Below are positions 38,057-48,939 of a stretch of DNA of 64,000 nucleotides, one piece after another. Made by a program: the position numbers and the translations under genes. Below the pieces are notes generated by a model. It saw nothing but the letters and a program-made list of their open reading frames with translations, had not been told where the DNA came from and did not search any database. Numbering within the stretch: position 1 is the first letter of the stretch; each line of letters starts with the position of its first letter. This DNA comes from Pseudomonas sp. H9 (GTDB taxonomy: Bacteria > Pseudomonadota > Gammaproteobacteria > Pseudomonadales > Pseudomonadaceae), in assembly GCF_004353925.1 (NCBI RefSeq), contig NZ_SMOK01000013.1, positions 55,412 to 119,411 of the forward strand, read 5' to 3'.

Positions 38057-40447
38057 ATGAAGTCAGTGCGCTGTCTGTTGGTTATCGGCTGTTTATGCTG
38101 GTCCTTGATCGCCTGGGCAAGCCCTGCCAGCCCATCGGCCACGGTGGTGCTGGACCCTGCACAGCAGCAGTGGCTTGAACAACATCGCAGCTTACGGGTC
38201 GGGCTGGTGCTGCAAGCACCGTTTGCCCAGTTTGATCGCCGCTTGCAGCAGCTGTACGGCGTCAATGTCGAGTTGATGAACTGGTTGGGCCGTTCGCTGG
38301 GGCTGGACCTCACCTGGCGCAACTACCCGGACCAGGCGACCCTTGAGCGGGCATTGGTGGCCGGTGAGGTCGATCTGGCGCCTGGCCTGACCCAAACACC
38401 AGCCGGACTGCGCTTGTGGCTGTTCAGCGACCCATATATGCGCGTGCCGCAATTGATTGTCGGGCCACGCAGTGGTGCTCGGGCAGTGGATCTTGAGAAG
38501 CTCAGTAGCGAAGAGCGGGTGGCGGTACGCATGCCCAGTGCGGTGGCTGACTATCTGCGTGCCACCTATTCGAACCTCAATCTGCAAGGTGTACCCCAAG
38601 AGCGTCAGGCGTTGCAGCTGTTGTTGAGTGAGCAAGCGCGCTATGCCGTGGTAGATGAGGCGCAGTTGAGCCGCTTGTCGCGAGAAAGCGAGTTCAGCGA
38701 TCTGGCTGTGGTCGGCGATATTGGCTTGCCGCAGCTGTTGCGTGTGGCCTCTCGGCGCGATTGGCCGGTGCTGGCGGAGATTCTTGAGCGTGGCTTGCAA
38801 GCTATTCCGGCCAAAGACCTGGAGCAGTTGCACCAGCGCTGGCTGGAGCCCAAGTACCCGCGCCTGAGCGAGTCGCCGGGGTTCTGGCAGAATCTGGGAT
38901 TGTTGCTGGGTGCACTGTTGTTCAGCAGTGTGCTCATTGTGATCTGGCAGCGCCGCCAGTTGCGTCAACTGGAGCACAGCCTGTTGACGGCGCGAGACAC
39001 TCTTAACCAGCGCCAGGCTCGTGAAGAGGCGCTGCGCTTGAGCCAGTTTTCTATCGACCAGAGCACCGTCGGTATCCTCTGGGTCAATTGGGACAGTCAC
39101 GTACGCTACGCCAACCGCGCCGCCGAAAGCATGCTGGGTTACCCGGAAGGCGCGGTGATCGACCGGCCGCTGATCGACTTCGAGCCTGGCTTGCACATGG
39201 ATCGCTGGCTTGAATTGTGGAAGGGCGCACGGGCCAGCATCGATGCCGCCCAGCACTTCGAGACTCAATGCTTGCGCGCCGATGGCAGTCTGCTGCCGGT
39301 GGACGTATCGCTGAGTTTCCTGCGGTTCCGCGATGCCGAGTATCTGGTGGTATTTCTCACTGATGTCACTGAGCGTCGTCGAGCCCTGGCGGCTTTGCGC
39401 GAAAGTGAAGCCCGGCTCAAAGGCATCGCCGGCAATGTGCCGGGGCTGGTGTTCCGGCTTGAGCGCAACCCGGCTGAAGGCGAGCTGGAATTCCCCTACA
39501 TCAGCGAAGGCAGCGAGGCCTTGGTCGGTTATAGCCCCGCCGCACTGCAGCACCCGGACATGGGCCTGCGTAACCTGGTTCACCCGGAAGACCGCGCCGA
39601 TTACCACCAGGTTCAGGATATGGCCTTGGCCACTGATCAGGACTGGTCGTGGCAGGGCCGCATCCTGACTCGTGACGGCGAGCAGCGCTGGGCGGATATC
39701 AAAGCCAGTACCCGCAGCCTGGGCGATGGACGGGTGGTTTGGGATGGCGTGGTCTGGGACATCACTCAGAGCAAAAGGGTCGAGTTGGAGCTGGCACGTT
39801 CCCAGGAACAACTCCGTGATTTGTCGGCGCACATGGAAAGTGTTCGTGAGGAAGAGAAAGCCCGCATCGCCCGAGAGGTGCATGATGAGCTGGGGCAGAT
39901 GCTGACTGTACTCAAGTTGGAAACGTCCATGTGTGAGCTGGCCTATGCCGATCTTGACCCCGGCCTGAACGAGCGTCTGGCCAGCATGAAGCGGCTGATT
40001 GCTCAGTTGTTCCAGCTGGTACGCGATGTCGCCACGGCATTGCGCCCTCCGATTCTGGATGCCGGCATCGCCTCGGCGATCGAGTGGCAGGCGCGGCGTT
40101 TTGAAGCGCGCACGCAGATCCCTTGCCTGGTCCAGGTGCCGGAGAATCTGCCACCGTTAAGTGACGCCAAGGCCACCGGCCTGTTCCGTATCCTGCAAGA
40201 GGCGCTGACCAATGTCATGCGCCACGCCCAGGCGCATACTGTTCAAATCAGCTTGAGCCTGGACGGGCGCACTTTGCGTTTGACCGTGATCGACGACGGC
40301 GTCGGTTTTGCGCTGGACGAACGCCGCCCGTCCTCTTTCGGCCTGGTGGGGATGCGCGAGCGCGTGCTGATGTTGGGTGGAACAATGACCTTGGAGAGTG
40401 AGCCGGGCGAGGGCACCAGCCTTAGCATTGGCATACCCCTGAAATAG
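38057..40447 (+). CDS. Hybrid periplasmic-sensor histidine kinase (SBP_bac_3-PAS-PAS-HisKA_3)
   Basis: 796 aa. Signal peptide (about 1-22), SBP_bac_3-like periplasmic sensor (about 40-250), a membrane helix at about 257-276 (LGLLLGALLFSSVLIVIW), two PAS/PAC domains (about 305-420 and 425-560), and a NarL-type kinase core with phospho-acceptor His in ARIAREVHDELGQML (about 605) and HATPase motifs (ILQEALTNVMRHA, DDGVGFAL). Its partner response regulator follows 10 bp later. The ligand is unknown; the polyamine-type transporter downstream suggests a small cation or amino acid. Confidence 0.94.
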   Translation: MKSVRCLLVIGCLCWSLIAWASPASPSATVVLDPAQQQWLEQHRSLRVGLVLQAPFAQFDRRLQQLYGVNVELMNWLGRSLGLDLTWRNYPDQATLERALVAGEVDLAPGLTQTPAGLRLWLFSDPYMRVPQLIVGPRSGARAVDLEKLSSEERVAVRMPSAVADYLRATYSNLNLQGVPQERQALQLLLSEQARYAVVDEAQLSRLSRESEFSDLAVVGDIGLPQLLRVASRRDWPVLAEILERGLQAIPAKDLEQLHQRWLEPKYPRLSESPGFWQNLGLLLGALLFSSVLIVIWQRRQLRQLEHSLLTARDTLNQRQAREEALRLSQFSIDQSTVGILWVNWDSHVRYANRAAESMLGYPEGAVIDRPLIDFEPGLHMDRWLELWKGARASIDAAQHFETQCLRADGSLLPVDVSLSFLRFRDAEYLVVFLTDVTERRRALAALRESEARLKGIAGNVPGLVFRLERNPAEGELEFPYISEGSEALVGYSPAALQHPDMGLRNLVHPEDRADYHQVQDMALATDQDWSWQGRILTRDGEQRWADIKASTRSLGDGRVVWDGVVWDITQSKRVELELARSQEQLRDLSAHMESVREEEKARIAREVHDELGQMLTVLKLETSMCELAYADLDPGLNERLASMKRLIAQLFQLVRDVATALRPPILDAGIASAIEWQARRFEARTQIPCLVQVPENLPPLSDAKATGLFRILQEALTNVMRHAQAHTVQISLSLDGRTLRLTVIDDGVGFALDERRPSSFGLVGMRERVLMLGGTMTLESEPGEGTSLSIGIPLK

Positions 40448-40457
40448 GAGCGGTTTT

Positions 40458-41087
40458 GTGATTCGAGTTCTGGTTGCCGAAGACCACACCATCGTCCGTG
40501 AAGGCATCAAGCAATTGATAGGCCTGGCCAAGGATATGCAAGTGGCCGGGGAGGCCGCGAACGGCGAGCAGTTGTTGGAAGCGTTGCGCCATACCGAGTG
40601 CGAAGTGGTGTTGCTGGATATCTCCATGCCCGGGGTCAACGGCCTTGAGGCGATTCCGCGGATCCGGGCATTGAACAACCCGCCAGCGATTCTAGTGCTG
40701 TCGATGCATGACGAAGCGCAAATGGCCGCCCGGGCACTGAAAATCGGCGCAGCCGGCTATGCGACCAAAGACAGCGATCCGGCCTTGCTACTGACGGCCA
40801 TTCGACGAGTGGCCGGAGGCGGGCGCTACATTGACCCGGACCTGGCCGACCGGATGGTGTTCGAAGTGGGCCTGACAGACGCCCGGCCTTTGCATTCACT
40901 GTTGTCGGAGCGTGAGTTCTCGGTATTCGAGCGCCTGGCCCAAGGCGCCAATGTCAACGACATCGCTCAGCAACTGGCGCTGAGCAACAAGACCATCAGT
41001 ACCCATAAGGCGCGGCTGATGCAGAAACTCAATGTGACCTCGCTGGCGGAGCTGGTGAAGTACGCCATGGAGCACAAGTTGCTCTGA
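40458..41087 (+). CDS. NarL/LuxR-family response regulator
   Basis: 209 aa from a GTG start with AGGAG upstream that overlaps the kinase stop. The receiver domain has the acidic pair ED at 8-9, phospho-acceptor Asp54 (VVLLDISMPG) and a Lys near 104 (YATKDSD); a LuxR-type HTH ends the protein (ANVNDIAQQLALSNKTISTHKARLMQKL). It should be phosphorylated by the preceding kinase. Targets are unknown. Confidence 0.95.
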   Translation: MIRVLVAEDHTIVREGIKQLIGLAKDMQVAGEAANGEQLLEALRHTECEVVLLDISMPGVNGLEAIPRIRALNNPPAILVLSMHDEAQMAARALKIGAAGYATKDSDPALLLTAIRRVAGGGRYIDPDLADRMVFEVGLTDARPLHSLLSEREFSVFERLAQGANVNDIAQQLALSNKTISTHKARLMQKLNVTSLAELVKYAMEHKLL

Positions 41088-41103
41088 GTGTTCTGTTCGC
41101 GAC

Positions 41104-41160
41104 ATCGCGGGGCAAGCCCGCTTCCACAGAAGCACTGTAGGAGCGGGCTTGCCCCGCGAT
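41104..41160. repeat. REP pair, stems facing outward
   Basis: ATCGCGGGGCAAGCCCGCTT and its inverted copy ending GCGAT at 41160. It lies between the response regulator and the ABC transporter operon. Confidence 0.88.
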
Positions 41161-41310
41161 CGCTTATCCAAATACGCCACCCGTGTAGGGCAATCCCTAC
41201 CCCAAGCCTTCCATCTCGCTGATATCAATCTCTCTTCGCCGCCGATTTGCGCCGACTTGCCCCTTCACTAGGCTGTAGACACGGCAGTCATCCAACAAGA
41301 AGGTACGGGT

Positions 41311-42435
41311 ATGAGTGAGGTGAATTCGAGCGCTGCAGCCGGCGAAGTGCTGGTCAGCTTTCGCGGTGTGCAGAAGAGCTATGACGGCGAGTCGCTGATC
41401 GTCAAAGACCTCAATCTGGATATTCGCAAAGGCGAGTTCCTGACCTTGCTCGGCCCTTCCGGCTCCGGCAAGACCACCAGCCTGATGATGCTCGCAGGCT
41501 TCGAGACCCCGACTGCTGGCGAGATCCAGCTGGCCGGGCGCTCGATCAACAACGTGCCGCCGCACAAGCGCGACATCGGCATGGTGTTCCAGAACTATGC
41601 TCTGTTTCCACACATGACAGTGGCCGAGAACCTGGCGTTCCCGCTGACCGTGCGTAACCTGAGCAAAACTGACATCAGTGAGCGGGTCAAGCGCGTACTT
41701 AGCATGGTCCAGCTCGATGCCTTCGCCAAGCGTTACCCAGGCCAGTTGTCTGGCGGCCAGCAACAGCGGGTGGCCTTGGCCCGGGCGCTGGTGTTCGAAC
41801 CCCAGTTGGTGTTGATGGACGAACCGCTCGGCGCGCTCGACAAACAGCTGCGAGAACACATGCAGATGGAAATCAAGCACCTGCACCAGCGCCTTGGCGT
41901 CACCGTGGTTTACGTCACCCACGACCAAGGTGAAGCGCTGACCATGTCCGACCGTGTTGCCGTGTTCCACCAGGGCGAAATCCAGCAGATCGCCGACCCG
42001 CGCACCCTCTACGAAGAGCCGAAGAACACCTTTGTGGCCAACTTCATCGGTGAGAACAACCGTATCAACGGCCGCCTGATCAGTCAGGACGGTGAGCGTT
42101 GTATGGTCCAGCTGGCGCGTGGTGAGAAGGTTGAAGCGCTGGCGGTGAACGTCGGCCAGAGCGGTGAACCGGTAACTCTGTCGATTCGTCCTGAGCGCGT
42201 TCGCCTCAATGGCCACAGCGAGAGCTGTGTGAACCGCTTCTCTGGCCGGGTGGCCGAATTCATTTACCTGGGCGACCACGTGCGGGTTCGTCTGGAGGTC
42301 TGCGGCAAGGCCGATTTCTTCGTGAAGCAGCCGATTGCCGAACTCGACCCGGCGCTGGCCGTGGGCGATGTGGTACCGCTTGGCTGGGAAGTGGAGCACG
42401 CTCGCGCGCTCGATCCGATCCAGGAAGCCAATTGA
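41311..42435 (+). CDS. ABC transporter ATPase, polyamine (PotA) type
   Basis: 374 aa. Walker [11 protein letters not shown] loop, signature [14 protein letters not shown], Walker [13 protein letters not shown], and a C-terminal TOBE domain ([12 protein letters not shown]). It energises import through the two permeases encoded downstream. First gene of a four-gene operon (ATPase, binding protein, two permeases). Confidence 0.95.
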   Translation: MSEVNSSAAAGEVLVSFRGVQKSYDGESLIVKDLNLDIRKGEFLTLLGPSGSGKTTSLMMLAGFETPTAGEIQLAGRSINNVPPHKRDIGMVFQNYALFPHMTVAENLAFPLTVRNLSKTDISERVKRVLSMVQLDAFAKRYPGQLSGGQQQRVALARALVFEPQLVLMDEPLGALDKQLREHMQMEIKHLHQRLGVTVVYVTHDQGEALTMSDRVAVFHQGEIQQIADPRTLYEEPKNTFVANFIGENNRINGRLISQDGERCMVQLARGEKVEALAVNVGQSGEPVTLSIRPERVRLNGHSESCVNRFSGRVAEFIYLGDHVRVRLEVCGKADFFVKQPIAELDPALAVGDVVPLGWEVEHARALDPIQEAN

Positions 42436-42475
42436 AGGTTTGCTTCACCAACCCTGTACTGTGGAGAAAATAATA

Positions 42476-43510
42476 ATGCTCAAACACTTGAAGTTGACCG
42501 CTCTGACATTGGGGCTGTTTGCGGCGGGCCAGGCCATGGCGGCGGCTGACTTGACCGTGATCTCTTTCGGCGGCGCCAACAAGGCTGCCCAGGTCAAAGC
42601 GTTTTACGAGCCATGGGAAAAGGCAGGCAACGGCAAGATCGTTGCGGGTGAGTACAACGGTGAAATGGCCAAGGTCAAAGCCATGGTCGACACCAAAAGC
42701 GTGTCCTGGAATCTGGTTGAGGTCGAATCGCCAGAGCTGGCGCGTGGCTGTGACGAGGGGATGTTCGAAGAACTCGACCCTGCCTTGTTCGGTGATGAGG
42801 CCGACTACGTTCCTGGCGCCATCCAGCCTTGCGGTGTGGGTTTCTTCGTATGGTCCACCGTGATGGCCTACAACGCCGACAAACTGAAAACTGCGCCTAC
42901 CAGCTGGGCTGATTTCTGGGATACCAAGCAGTTTCCGGGCAAGCGCGGCCTGCGCAAAGGCGCCAAGTACACCTTGGAATTCGCCCTGATGGCCGATGGT
43001 GTTGCGCCCAAGGATGTTTACAAAGTGCTCGCCACTAAAGAAGGCCAGGATCGCGCCTTCAAGAAGCTCGATGAACTCAAGCCAAGCATCCAGTGGTGGG
43101 AAGCTGGCGCTCAGCCGCCACAGTACCTGGCTTCGGGTGACGTGGTCATGAGCTCGGCCTACAACGGTCGCATCGCCGCTGTACAAAAAGAAAGCAACCT
43201 GAAAGTGGTGTGGAACGGCGGTATCTACGACTTCGACGCCTGGGCCATTCCGAAAGGTGCGAAAAACGCCGATGACGCCAAGAAGTTCATCGCCTTCTCG
43301 GTCAAGCCTGAGCAGCAGAAGACCTACTCGGAAAACATTGCCTACGGCCCAGCCAACTCCAAGGCGGTCAGCCTGCTTTCTGACGAAATCAAGAAAGACA
43401 TGCCGACCACCCCGGAAAACATCGCCAACCAGGTGCAGATCGATGTTGCCTTCTGGGCTGACAACAGCGAGCAGCTGGAGCAACGCTTCAACGCCTGGGC
43501 TGCCAAGTAA
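42476..43510 (+). CDS. ABC transporter periplasmic substrate-binding protein, PotD type
   Basis: 344 aa from the ATG at 42476 (GGAGAA upstream). Signal peptide MLKHLKLTALTLGLFAAGQAMA; mature part LTVISFGGANKAAQ and WSTVMAYNADKL typical of the spermidine/putrescine-binding PotD/PotF group. Polyamine binding is inferred from the family; no ligand residues can be assigned firmly by eye. Confidence 0.93.
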   Translation: MLKHLKLTALTLGLFAAGQAMAAADLTVISFGGANKAAQVKAFYEPWEKAGNGKIVAGEYNGEMAKVKAMVDTKSVSWNLVEVESPELARGCDEGMFEELDPALFGDEADYVPGAIQPCGVGFFVWSTVMAYNADKLKTAPTSWADFWDTKQFPGKRGLRKGAKYTLEFALMADGVAPKDVYKVLATKEGQDRAFKKLDELKPSIQWWEAGAQPPQYLASGDVVMSSAYNGRIAAVQKESNLKVVWNGGIYDFDAWAIPKGAKNADDAKKFIAFSVKPEQQKTYSENIAYGPANSKAVSLLSDEIKKDMPTTPENIANQVQIDVAFWADNSEQLEQRFNAWAAK

Positions 43511-43574
43511 GGTCGGCTGACGGAGCGTCGGCGCTTTGCCGACGCTTCCTGTTCTCAAGATTTCGGAGTTCGCT

Positions 43575-44822
43575 ATGGCCATCGCAGTGCCCCTGAATGA
43601 AGGCGCAGGTTCCACACTCAAGCAGCGCCTCGCGCGCGCCGAGCGGGTCAACCGCTGGAAAGCGCAAGCGCTGATTGCGCCGCTGGCGTTGTTCCTGCTG
43701 CTGGTTTTCCTCGTGCCCATCGCCGCGTTGCTCTACAAAAGCGTGGGCAACCCGGAAGTCGTCACAGGTTTGCCGCAGACCGTCGCTGCGGTTTCGCAAT
43801 GGGACGGCAAGGGCCTGCCGGGTGAGCCGGTGTACAAAGCACTGAGCGAAGACCTGGGCCAGGCGCGCAAGAACCAGACCCTGGGCGACACCTCCAAGCG
43901 TCTGAACATGGAACTGGCCGGCTATCGCAGCTTGCTGGCCAAGACGGCCCGCGCCTTGCCGTTCAAGTCCGAGCCGGCTTCCTATAAAGACGCCCTGCAA
44001 GAGCTGGATGAGCGTTGGGGTGATCCTGCCTACTGGCAGGCGATCCGTCGTAACACCAGCAGCGTCACACCGTTTTACCTATTGGCGGCGCTGGATCATC
44101 GTATTGATGACCTCGGTGAGCTGGCCAAGGCTACCCCTGACCAGGCCATTTACCTGGACATCTTCACCCGTACTTTGTGGATGGGCTTCGTGATCACGGC
44201 CATTTGCCTGGTGCTGGCTTATCCATTGGCCTACCTGCTGGCCAATCTGCCAACCCGGCAGAGCAACCTGCTGATGATTCTGGTGTTGCTGCCGTTCTGG
44301 ACATCGATCCTGGTGCGGGTTGCGGCATGGATTGTGTTGCTGCAATCGGGCGGATTGATCAACAGCGCGCTGATGGCCCTGGGCATCATCGATAAACCGC
44401 TGGAGCTGGTGTTCAACCGTACCGGTGTGTACATCTCCATGGTTCACATTCTGCTGCCGTTCATGATTCTGCCGATCTACAGCGTGATGAAGGGCATTTC
44501 GCCGACCTACATGCGTGCGGCCATTTCGTTGGGCTGTCATCCGTTCGCCAGCTTCTGGCGGGTGTACTTCCCGCAGACCTACGCCGGTGTCGGAGCAGGC
44601 TGCCTGTTGGTGTTCATCCTGGCTATCGGCTACTACATCACCCCGGCACTGCTCGGCAGCCCTAACGATCAGATGGTCAGCTATTTCGTGGCGTTCTACA
44701 CCAACACCAGCATCAACTGGGGTATGGCGACGGCGCTGGGTGGCCTGCTGTTGCTGGCAACCGTGCTGTTGTACCTGATCTATAGCTGGCTGGTCGGCGC
44801 CAGCCGCCTGCGTCTGAGCTGA
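43575..44822 (+). CDS. ABC transporter permease, PotB type with large N-terminal insert
   Basis: 415 aa from the ATG at 43575 (GGAG upstream). One N-terminal membrane helix (APLALFLLLVFLVPIAALLY) is followed by about 130 periplasmic residues, then five more helices carrying the EAA-like loop (YMRAAISLGCHPFASFWRVYFPQT). The insert makes it longer than E. coli PotB (about 280 aa). Pairs with the following permease. Confidence 0.93.
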   Translation: MAIAVPLNEGAGSTLKQRLARAERVNRWKAQALIAPLALFLLLVFLVPIAALLYKSVGNPEVVTGLPQTVAAVSQWDGKGLPGEPVYKALSEDLGQARKNQTLGDTSKRLNMELAGYRSLLAKTARALPFKSEPASYKDALQELDERWGDPAYWQAIRRNTSSVTPFYLLAALDHRIDDLGELAKATPDQAIYLDIFTRTLWMGFVITAICLVLAYPLAYLLANLPTRQSNLLMILVLLPFWTSILVRVAAWIVLLQSGGLINSALMALGIIDKPLELVFNRTGVYISMVHILLPFMILPIYSVMKGISPTYMRAAISLGCHPFASFWRVYFPQTYAGVGAGCLLVFILAIGYYITPALLGSPNDQMVSYFVAFYTNTSINWGMATALGGLLLLATVLLYLIYSWLVGASRLRLS

Positions 44823-44833
44823 GGAGCGTTGTC

Positions 44834-45661
44834 ATGCTGAGCCCTTACATGTCGCCCGTCGAGCGGGTCTGGTTCTACAGCTTGCGCATCCTCTGCGGGC
44901 TGATTCTGTTGTTCCTGGTGTTGCCGGTGCTGGTGATCATTCCGTTGTCGTTCAACTCCGGCAGCTTTCTGGTTTACCCGCTGCAAGGTTTTTCGCTGCA
45001 GTGGTACCACGACTTCTTTGCCTCGGCCGAGTGGATGCGGGCGCTGAAGAACAGCATCATCGTTGCCCCGGCGGCGACGCTGCTGGCCATGGTGTTCGGC
45101 ACCCTGGCGTCGATCGGCCTGACGCGCGGTGATTTTCCCGGTAAATCGTTGATCATGGCCCTGGTGATTTCACCGATGGTGGTGCCCGTGGTGATCATCG
45201 GTGTAGCCAGTTACTTGTTCTTTGCGCCACTGGGCATGGGTAACAGCTTCATCTCCTTGATCCTGGTGCACGCGGTGCTGGGTGTACCGTTCGTCATCAT
45301 TACCGTGTCCGCGACACTGCAAGGCTTCAACCACAACCTCGTGCGTGCAGCCGCCAGCCTCGGCGCTTCGCCGCTGACCACGTTCCGTCGGGTGACCTTG
45401 CCGCTGATTGCTCCCGGGGTGATTTCCGGGGCTTTGTTTGCCTTTGCCACCTCGTTCGATGAAGTGGTGGTGACCCTGTTCCTCGCCGGCCCCGAGCAGG
45501 CGACCCTGCCACGGCAGATGTTCAGCGGCATTCGGGAGAACCTCAGCCCGACCATCGCGGCGGCGGCAACCTTGTTGATTGCCTTCTCGGTGTTGCTGTT
45601 GCTGACCTTAGAGTGGTTGCGCGGGCGTAGCGAAAAACTGCGAACCCAGCAGCCTGCTTGA
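44834..45661 (+). CDS. ABC transporter permease, PotC type
   Basis: 275 aa with six predicted membrane helices and the EAA motif LVRAAASLGASPLTTFRRVTLPLI. Start 44834 with GAGGAG upstream. Completes the transporter; a REP pair follows directly after its stop. Confidence 0.94.
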   Translation: MLSPYMSPVERVWFYSLRILCGLILLFLVLPVLVIIPLSFNSGSFLVYPLQGFSLQWYHDFFASAEWMRALKNSIIVAPAATLLAMVFGTLASIGLTRGDFPGKSLIMALVISPMVVPVVIIGVASYLFFAPLGMGNSFISLILVHAVLGVPFVIITVSATLQGFNHNLVRAAASLGASPLTTFRRVTLPLIAPGVISGALFAFATSFDEVVVTLFLAGPEQATLPRQMFSGIRENLSPTIAAAATLLIAFSVLLLLTLEWLRGRSEKLRTQQPA

Positions 45662-45665
45662 ATGC

Positions 45666-45724
45666 ATCGCGGGGCAAGCCCGCTCCCACAGGCGCAATCT
45701 GTGGGAGCGGGCTTGCCCCGCGAT
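45666..45724. repeat. REP pair, stems facing outward
   Basis: ATCGCGGGGCAAGCCCGCTC and its inverted copy, 13-nt spacer (AGGCGCAATCT region), starting 5 bp after the permease stop. Confidence 0.9.
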
Positions 45725-45821
45725 CAGCTTTCATCCGACGACCGCTTTGATACCGGTCAGCCGATGGCTATTCGCCTGAGGTACAATGCGCGCCACCGTG
45801 ATTCTGCCCTACAGGTGCGCC

Positions 45822-46496
45822 ATGCAGCCCTACGCTATTGCCCCCTCTATTCTTTCTGCCGATTTCGCCCGTCTGGGTGAGGAAGTCGACAATGTACTGG
45901 CCGCGGGTGCCGACATTGTTCACTTCGACGTGATGGACAACCACTACGTACCGAACCTGACGATTGGCCCTATGGTCTGCACCGCGCTGCGCAAGTACGG
46001 CATTACCGCGCCAATTGACGTGCACCTGATGGTCAGCCCGGTCGACCGCATTATCGGCGACTTCATCGAAGCAGGTGCCAGCTACATTACCTTCCATCCG
46101 GAAGCTACCCTGCACATCGATCGTTCACTACAGTTGATCCGTGACGGTGGTTGCAAAGCCGGCCTGGTGTTCAACCCGGCAACCCCGCTCGACACCCTCA
46201 AGTACGTCATGGACAAGGTCGACATGATCCTGCTGATGAGCGTCAACCCAGGTTTTGGCGGTCAGAAATTCATCCCCGGCACCCTCGACAAGCTGCGTGA
46301 AGCGCGTGCGCTGATCGATGCCAGCGGCCGCGACATCCGCCTGGAAATCGACGGCGGGGTGAATGTGAACAACATTCGTGAGATCGCTGCCGCTGGCGCC
46401 GATACGTTCGTCGCCGGCTCGGCCATCTTCAATGCGCCGAACTACCAGGAAGTGATTGCCAAGATGCATGCCGAACTGGCCCTGGCCCGCCCATGA
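45822..46496 (+). CDS. rpe: Ribulose-phosphate 3-epimerase
   Basis: 224 aa from the ATG at 45822, beginning [24 protein letters not shown] barrel with [33 protein letters not shown] and LEIDGGVN carrying the catalytic aspartates and metal ligands. Interconverts ribulose-5-P and xylulose-5-P. Overlaps gph by 4 bp. Confidence 0.98.
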   Translation: MQPYAIAPSILSADFARLGEEVDNVLAAGADIVHFDVMDNHYVPNLTIGPMVCTALRKYGITAPIDVHLMVSPVDRIIGDFIEAGASYITFHPEATLHIDRSLQLIRDGGCKAGLVFNPATPLDTLKYVMDKVDMILLMSVNPGFGGQKFIPGTLDKLREARALIDASGRDIRLEIDGGVNVNNIREIAAAGADTFVAGSAIFNAPNYQEVIAKMHAELALARP

Positions 46497-47311
46497 GTGG
46501 CTTCGAGCAGCTGTTTCCCGGTGCGCTGCCCAAACTGGTGATGTTTGATCTGGACGGTACCCTGATCGATTCGGTACCAGACCTGGCCGCAGCGGTAGAC
46601 CACATGCTGCTCGAAATGGGGCGCAAGCCCGCTGGCCTGGAGGCAGTACGCCACTGGGTCGGCAATGGTGCCCCGGTGCTGGTGCGCCGGGCCCTGGCAG
46701 GTGGGCTGGACCATGCCGCTGTCGATGACGACGAGGCAGAAAAGGGCCTGGAGTTGTTTATGCAGGCCTATGCCGACAACCACCAGCTGACTGTGGTGTA
46801 CCCCGGTGCGCGTGACACCCTCAAGTGGTTGCACAAGCAGGGCGTGGAGATGGCCCTGATCACCAACAAGCCGGAGCGCTTTGTCGCGCCGTTGCTTGAT
46901 CAAATGAAAATCGGTCGTTATTTCCGCTGGATCATTGGTGGCGATACGCTGCCGCAGAAGAAGCCTGATCCGGCAGCTTTATTGTTCGTCATGAAAATGG
47001 CCAACGTCCCGGCTGAAGCCGCCTTGTTCGTTGGCGACTCGCGCAGCGATGTGCTGGCGGCGAAAGCTGCTGGCGTCAAATGTGTGGGCCTGACCTATGG
47101 CTACAATCACGGGCGGCCAATCAGCGAAGAAGGGCCGTGCATGGTCATCGATGACCTGCGCGCACTGTTGCCCGGTTGCTTAGATGCGGCCACTGGGATA
47201 ACGTTGGCGGACGTTCATTCCTCCTCAGATCGAGATTCCATCGTGGCGGTTACCGGCAAACTCTGGATGAAAGTTATCAAGGCCTTGGCCCGTTGGCGTT
47301 GGCGCGCCTGA
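46493..47311 (+). CDS. gph: Phosphoglycolate phosphatase
   Basis: 272 aa HAD hydrolase: [15 protein letters not shown] (nucleophile Asp), [17 protein letters not shown] and [15 protein letters not shown]. It removes 2-phosphoglycolate. Coupled to rpe and upstream of trpE, the order known in pseudomonads. About 40 residues beyond the HAD fold form a basic, possibly disordered C-terminus. Confidence 0.96.
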   Translation: MSGFEQLFPGALPKLVMFDLDGTLIDSVPDLAAAVDHMLLEMGRKPAGLEAVRHWVGNGAPVLVRRALAGGLDHAAVDDDEAEKGLELFMQAYADNHQLTVVYPGARDTLKWLHKQGVEMALITNKPERFVAPLLDQMKIGRYFRWIIGGDTLPQKKPDPAALLFVMKMANVPAEAALFVGDSRSDVLAAKAAGVKCVGLTYGYNHGRPISEEGPCMVIDDLRALLPGCLDAATGITLADVHSSSDRDSIVAVTGKLWMKVIKALARWRWRA

Positions 47312-47380
47312 CTTTTATCTGCCGACCCCTGTCGGCCCGTTTGCCTATTCGACCTATTTGCTGTTTGCCACGAGGCTATC

Positions 47381-48862
47381 ATGACCCGCGAAGAATTCCT
47401 GCGCCTGGCCGCTGCCGGCTATAACCGTATCCCCTTGGCCTGCGAGACACTCGCCGACTTCGACACGCCGCTGTCGATTTACCTGAAACTGGCCGACCAG
47501 CCTAACTCCTACCTGCTTGAGTCTGTTCAAGGTGGTGAGAAGTGGGGGCGTTATTCGATCATCGGTTTGCCGTGCCGCACCGTGCTGCGTGTGCATGACC
47601 ATCAGGTGCGGATCACCCATGACGGCGTCGAAGTTGAGCAGCATGAGGTGGAAGATCCGCTGAGCTTCGTCGAAGCCTTCAAAGAACGCTACAAGGTGCC
47701 AACTATCGCTGGCCTGCCGCGTTTCAACGGTGGCCTGGTCGGCTATTTCGGCTACGACTGCGTGCGCTATGTCGAGAAACGTCTGGGCAAGTGCCCGAAT
47801 CCTGACCCTTTGGGTGTGCCGGACATCTTGTTGATGGTGTCCGACGCCGTCGTGGTGTTCGACAACCTGGCGGGCAAGATGCACGCCATCGTGTTGGTCG
47901 ACCCCGCCCAGGAGCAGGCCTACGAAAACGGCCTGGCGCGTCTGGAGGAGCTACTCGAGCAACTGCGCCAACCGATCACTCCACGCCGTGGTCTGGAGCT
48001 CGGTGGGCCAGCCGCAGCCGAGCCGGCGTTCCGCTCCAGCTTCACCCAAAGCGACTACGAGCGTGCGGTCGATACCATCAAGGAATACATCCTGGCTGGC
48101 GACTGCATGCAAGTGGTGCCGTCGCAGCGGATGTCGATCGACTTCAAGGCCGCCCCCATCGACCTGTACCGGGCGTTGCGCTGCTTCAACCCGACACCGT
48201 ATATGTACTTCTTCAATTTCGGTGACTTCCATGTGGTGGGCAGTTCGCCAGAGGTACTGGTCCGGGTCGAAGACAACCTGGTAACCGTTCGTCCGATCGC
48301 CGGCACCCGCCCACGCGGTGCGACTGAAGAGGCGGACCGGGCGCTGGAAGAAGATCTGCTGTCAGACGACAAGGAAATCGCCGAGCACCTGATGCTGATC
48401 GACCTTGGCCGTAATGACGCCGGTCGGGTGTCGGCAACCGGTACGGTCAAGGTCACCGAGAAAATGGTGATTGAGCGTTACTCTAACGTCATGCACATCG
48501 TGTCCAACGTTACCGGTGAACTGAAGGAAGGCCTCAGCGCGATGGATGCATTGCGCGCCATCTTGCCCGCCGGGACCTTGTCTGGGGCGCCGAAAATTCG
48601 CGCCATGGAAATCATCGATGAGCTGGAGCCGGTCAAGCGTGGCGTCTACGGCGGTGCTGTCGGCTACTTTGCCTGGAACGGCAACATGGACACCGCCATT
48701 GCAATTCGCACCGCGGTCATCAAGGACGGCGAACTGCATGTTCAGGCCGGTGGCGGCATCGTCGCCGACTCAGTGCCAGCACTGGAATGGGAAGAAACCA
48801 TCAATAAACGCCGGGCGATGTTCCGGGCGGTGGCGCTGGCCGAACAGACGCCACGTAGCTGA
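47381..48862 (+). CDS. trpE: Anthranilate synthase component I
   Basis: 493 aa. Tryptophan-binding [15 protein letters not shown] near residue 46, chorismate-binding core with [30 protein letters not shown] and [16 protein letters not shown]. Converts chorismate to anthranilate with TrpG. It is separated from trpGDC by 77 bp without an obvious attenuator. Confidence 0.98.
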   Translation: MTREEFLRLAAAGYNRIPLACETLADFDTPLSIYLKLADQPNSYLLESVQGGEKWGRYSIIGLPCRTVLRVHDHQVRITHDGVEVEQHEVEDPLSFVEAFKERYKVPTIAGLPRFNGGLVGYFGYDCVRYVEKRLGKCPNPDPLGVPDILLMVSDAVVVFDNLAGKMHAIVLVDPAQEQAYENGLARLEELLEQLRQPITPRRGLELGGPAAAEPAFRSSFTQSDYERAVDTIKEYILAGDCMQVVPSQRMSIDFKAAPIDLYRALRCFNPTPYMYFFNFGDFHVVGSSPEVLVRVEDNLVTVRPIAGTRPRGATEEADRALEEDLLSDDKEIAEHLMLIDLGRNDAGRVSATGTVKVTEKMVIERYSNVMHIVSNVTGELKEGLSAMDALRAILPAGTLSGAPKIRAMEIIDELEPVKRGVYGGAVGYFAWNGNMDTAIAIRTAVIKDGELHVQAGGGIVADSVPALEWEETINKRRAMFRAVALAEQTPRS

Positions 48863-48939
48863 TTGAAACCCACGGCGCCTACCGTGCGCCGTCTTGCGCC
48901 TGTTCACCCGGCGAACTTGATTCTAGAGGTTGTACCCAG

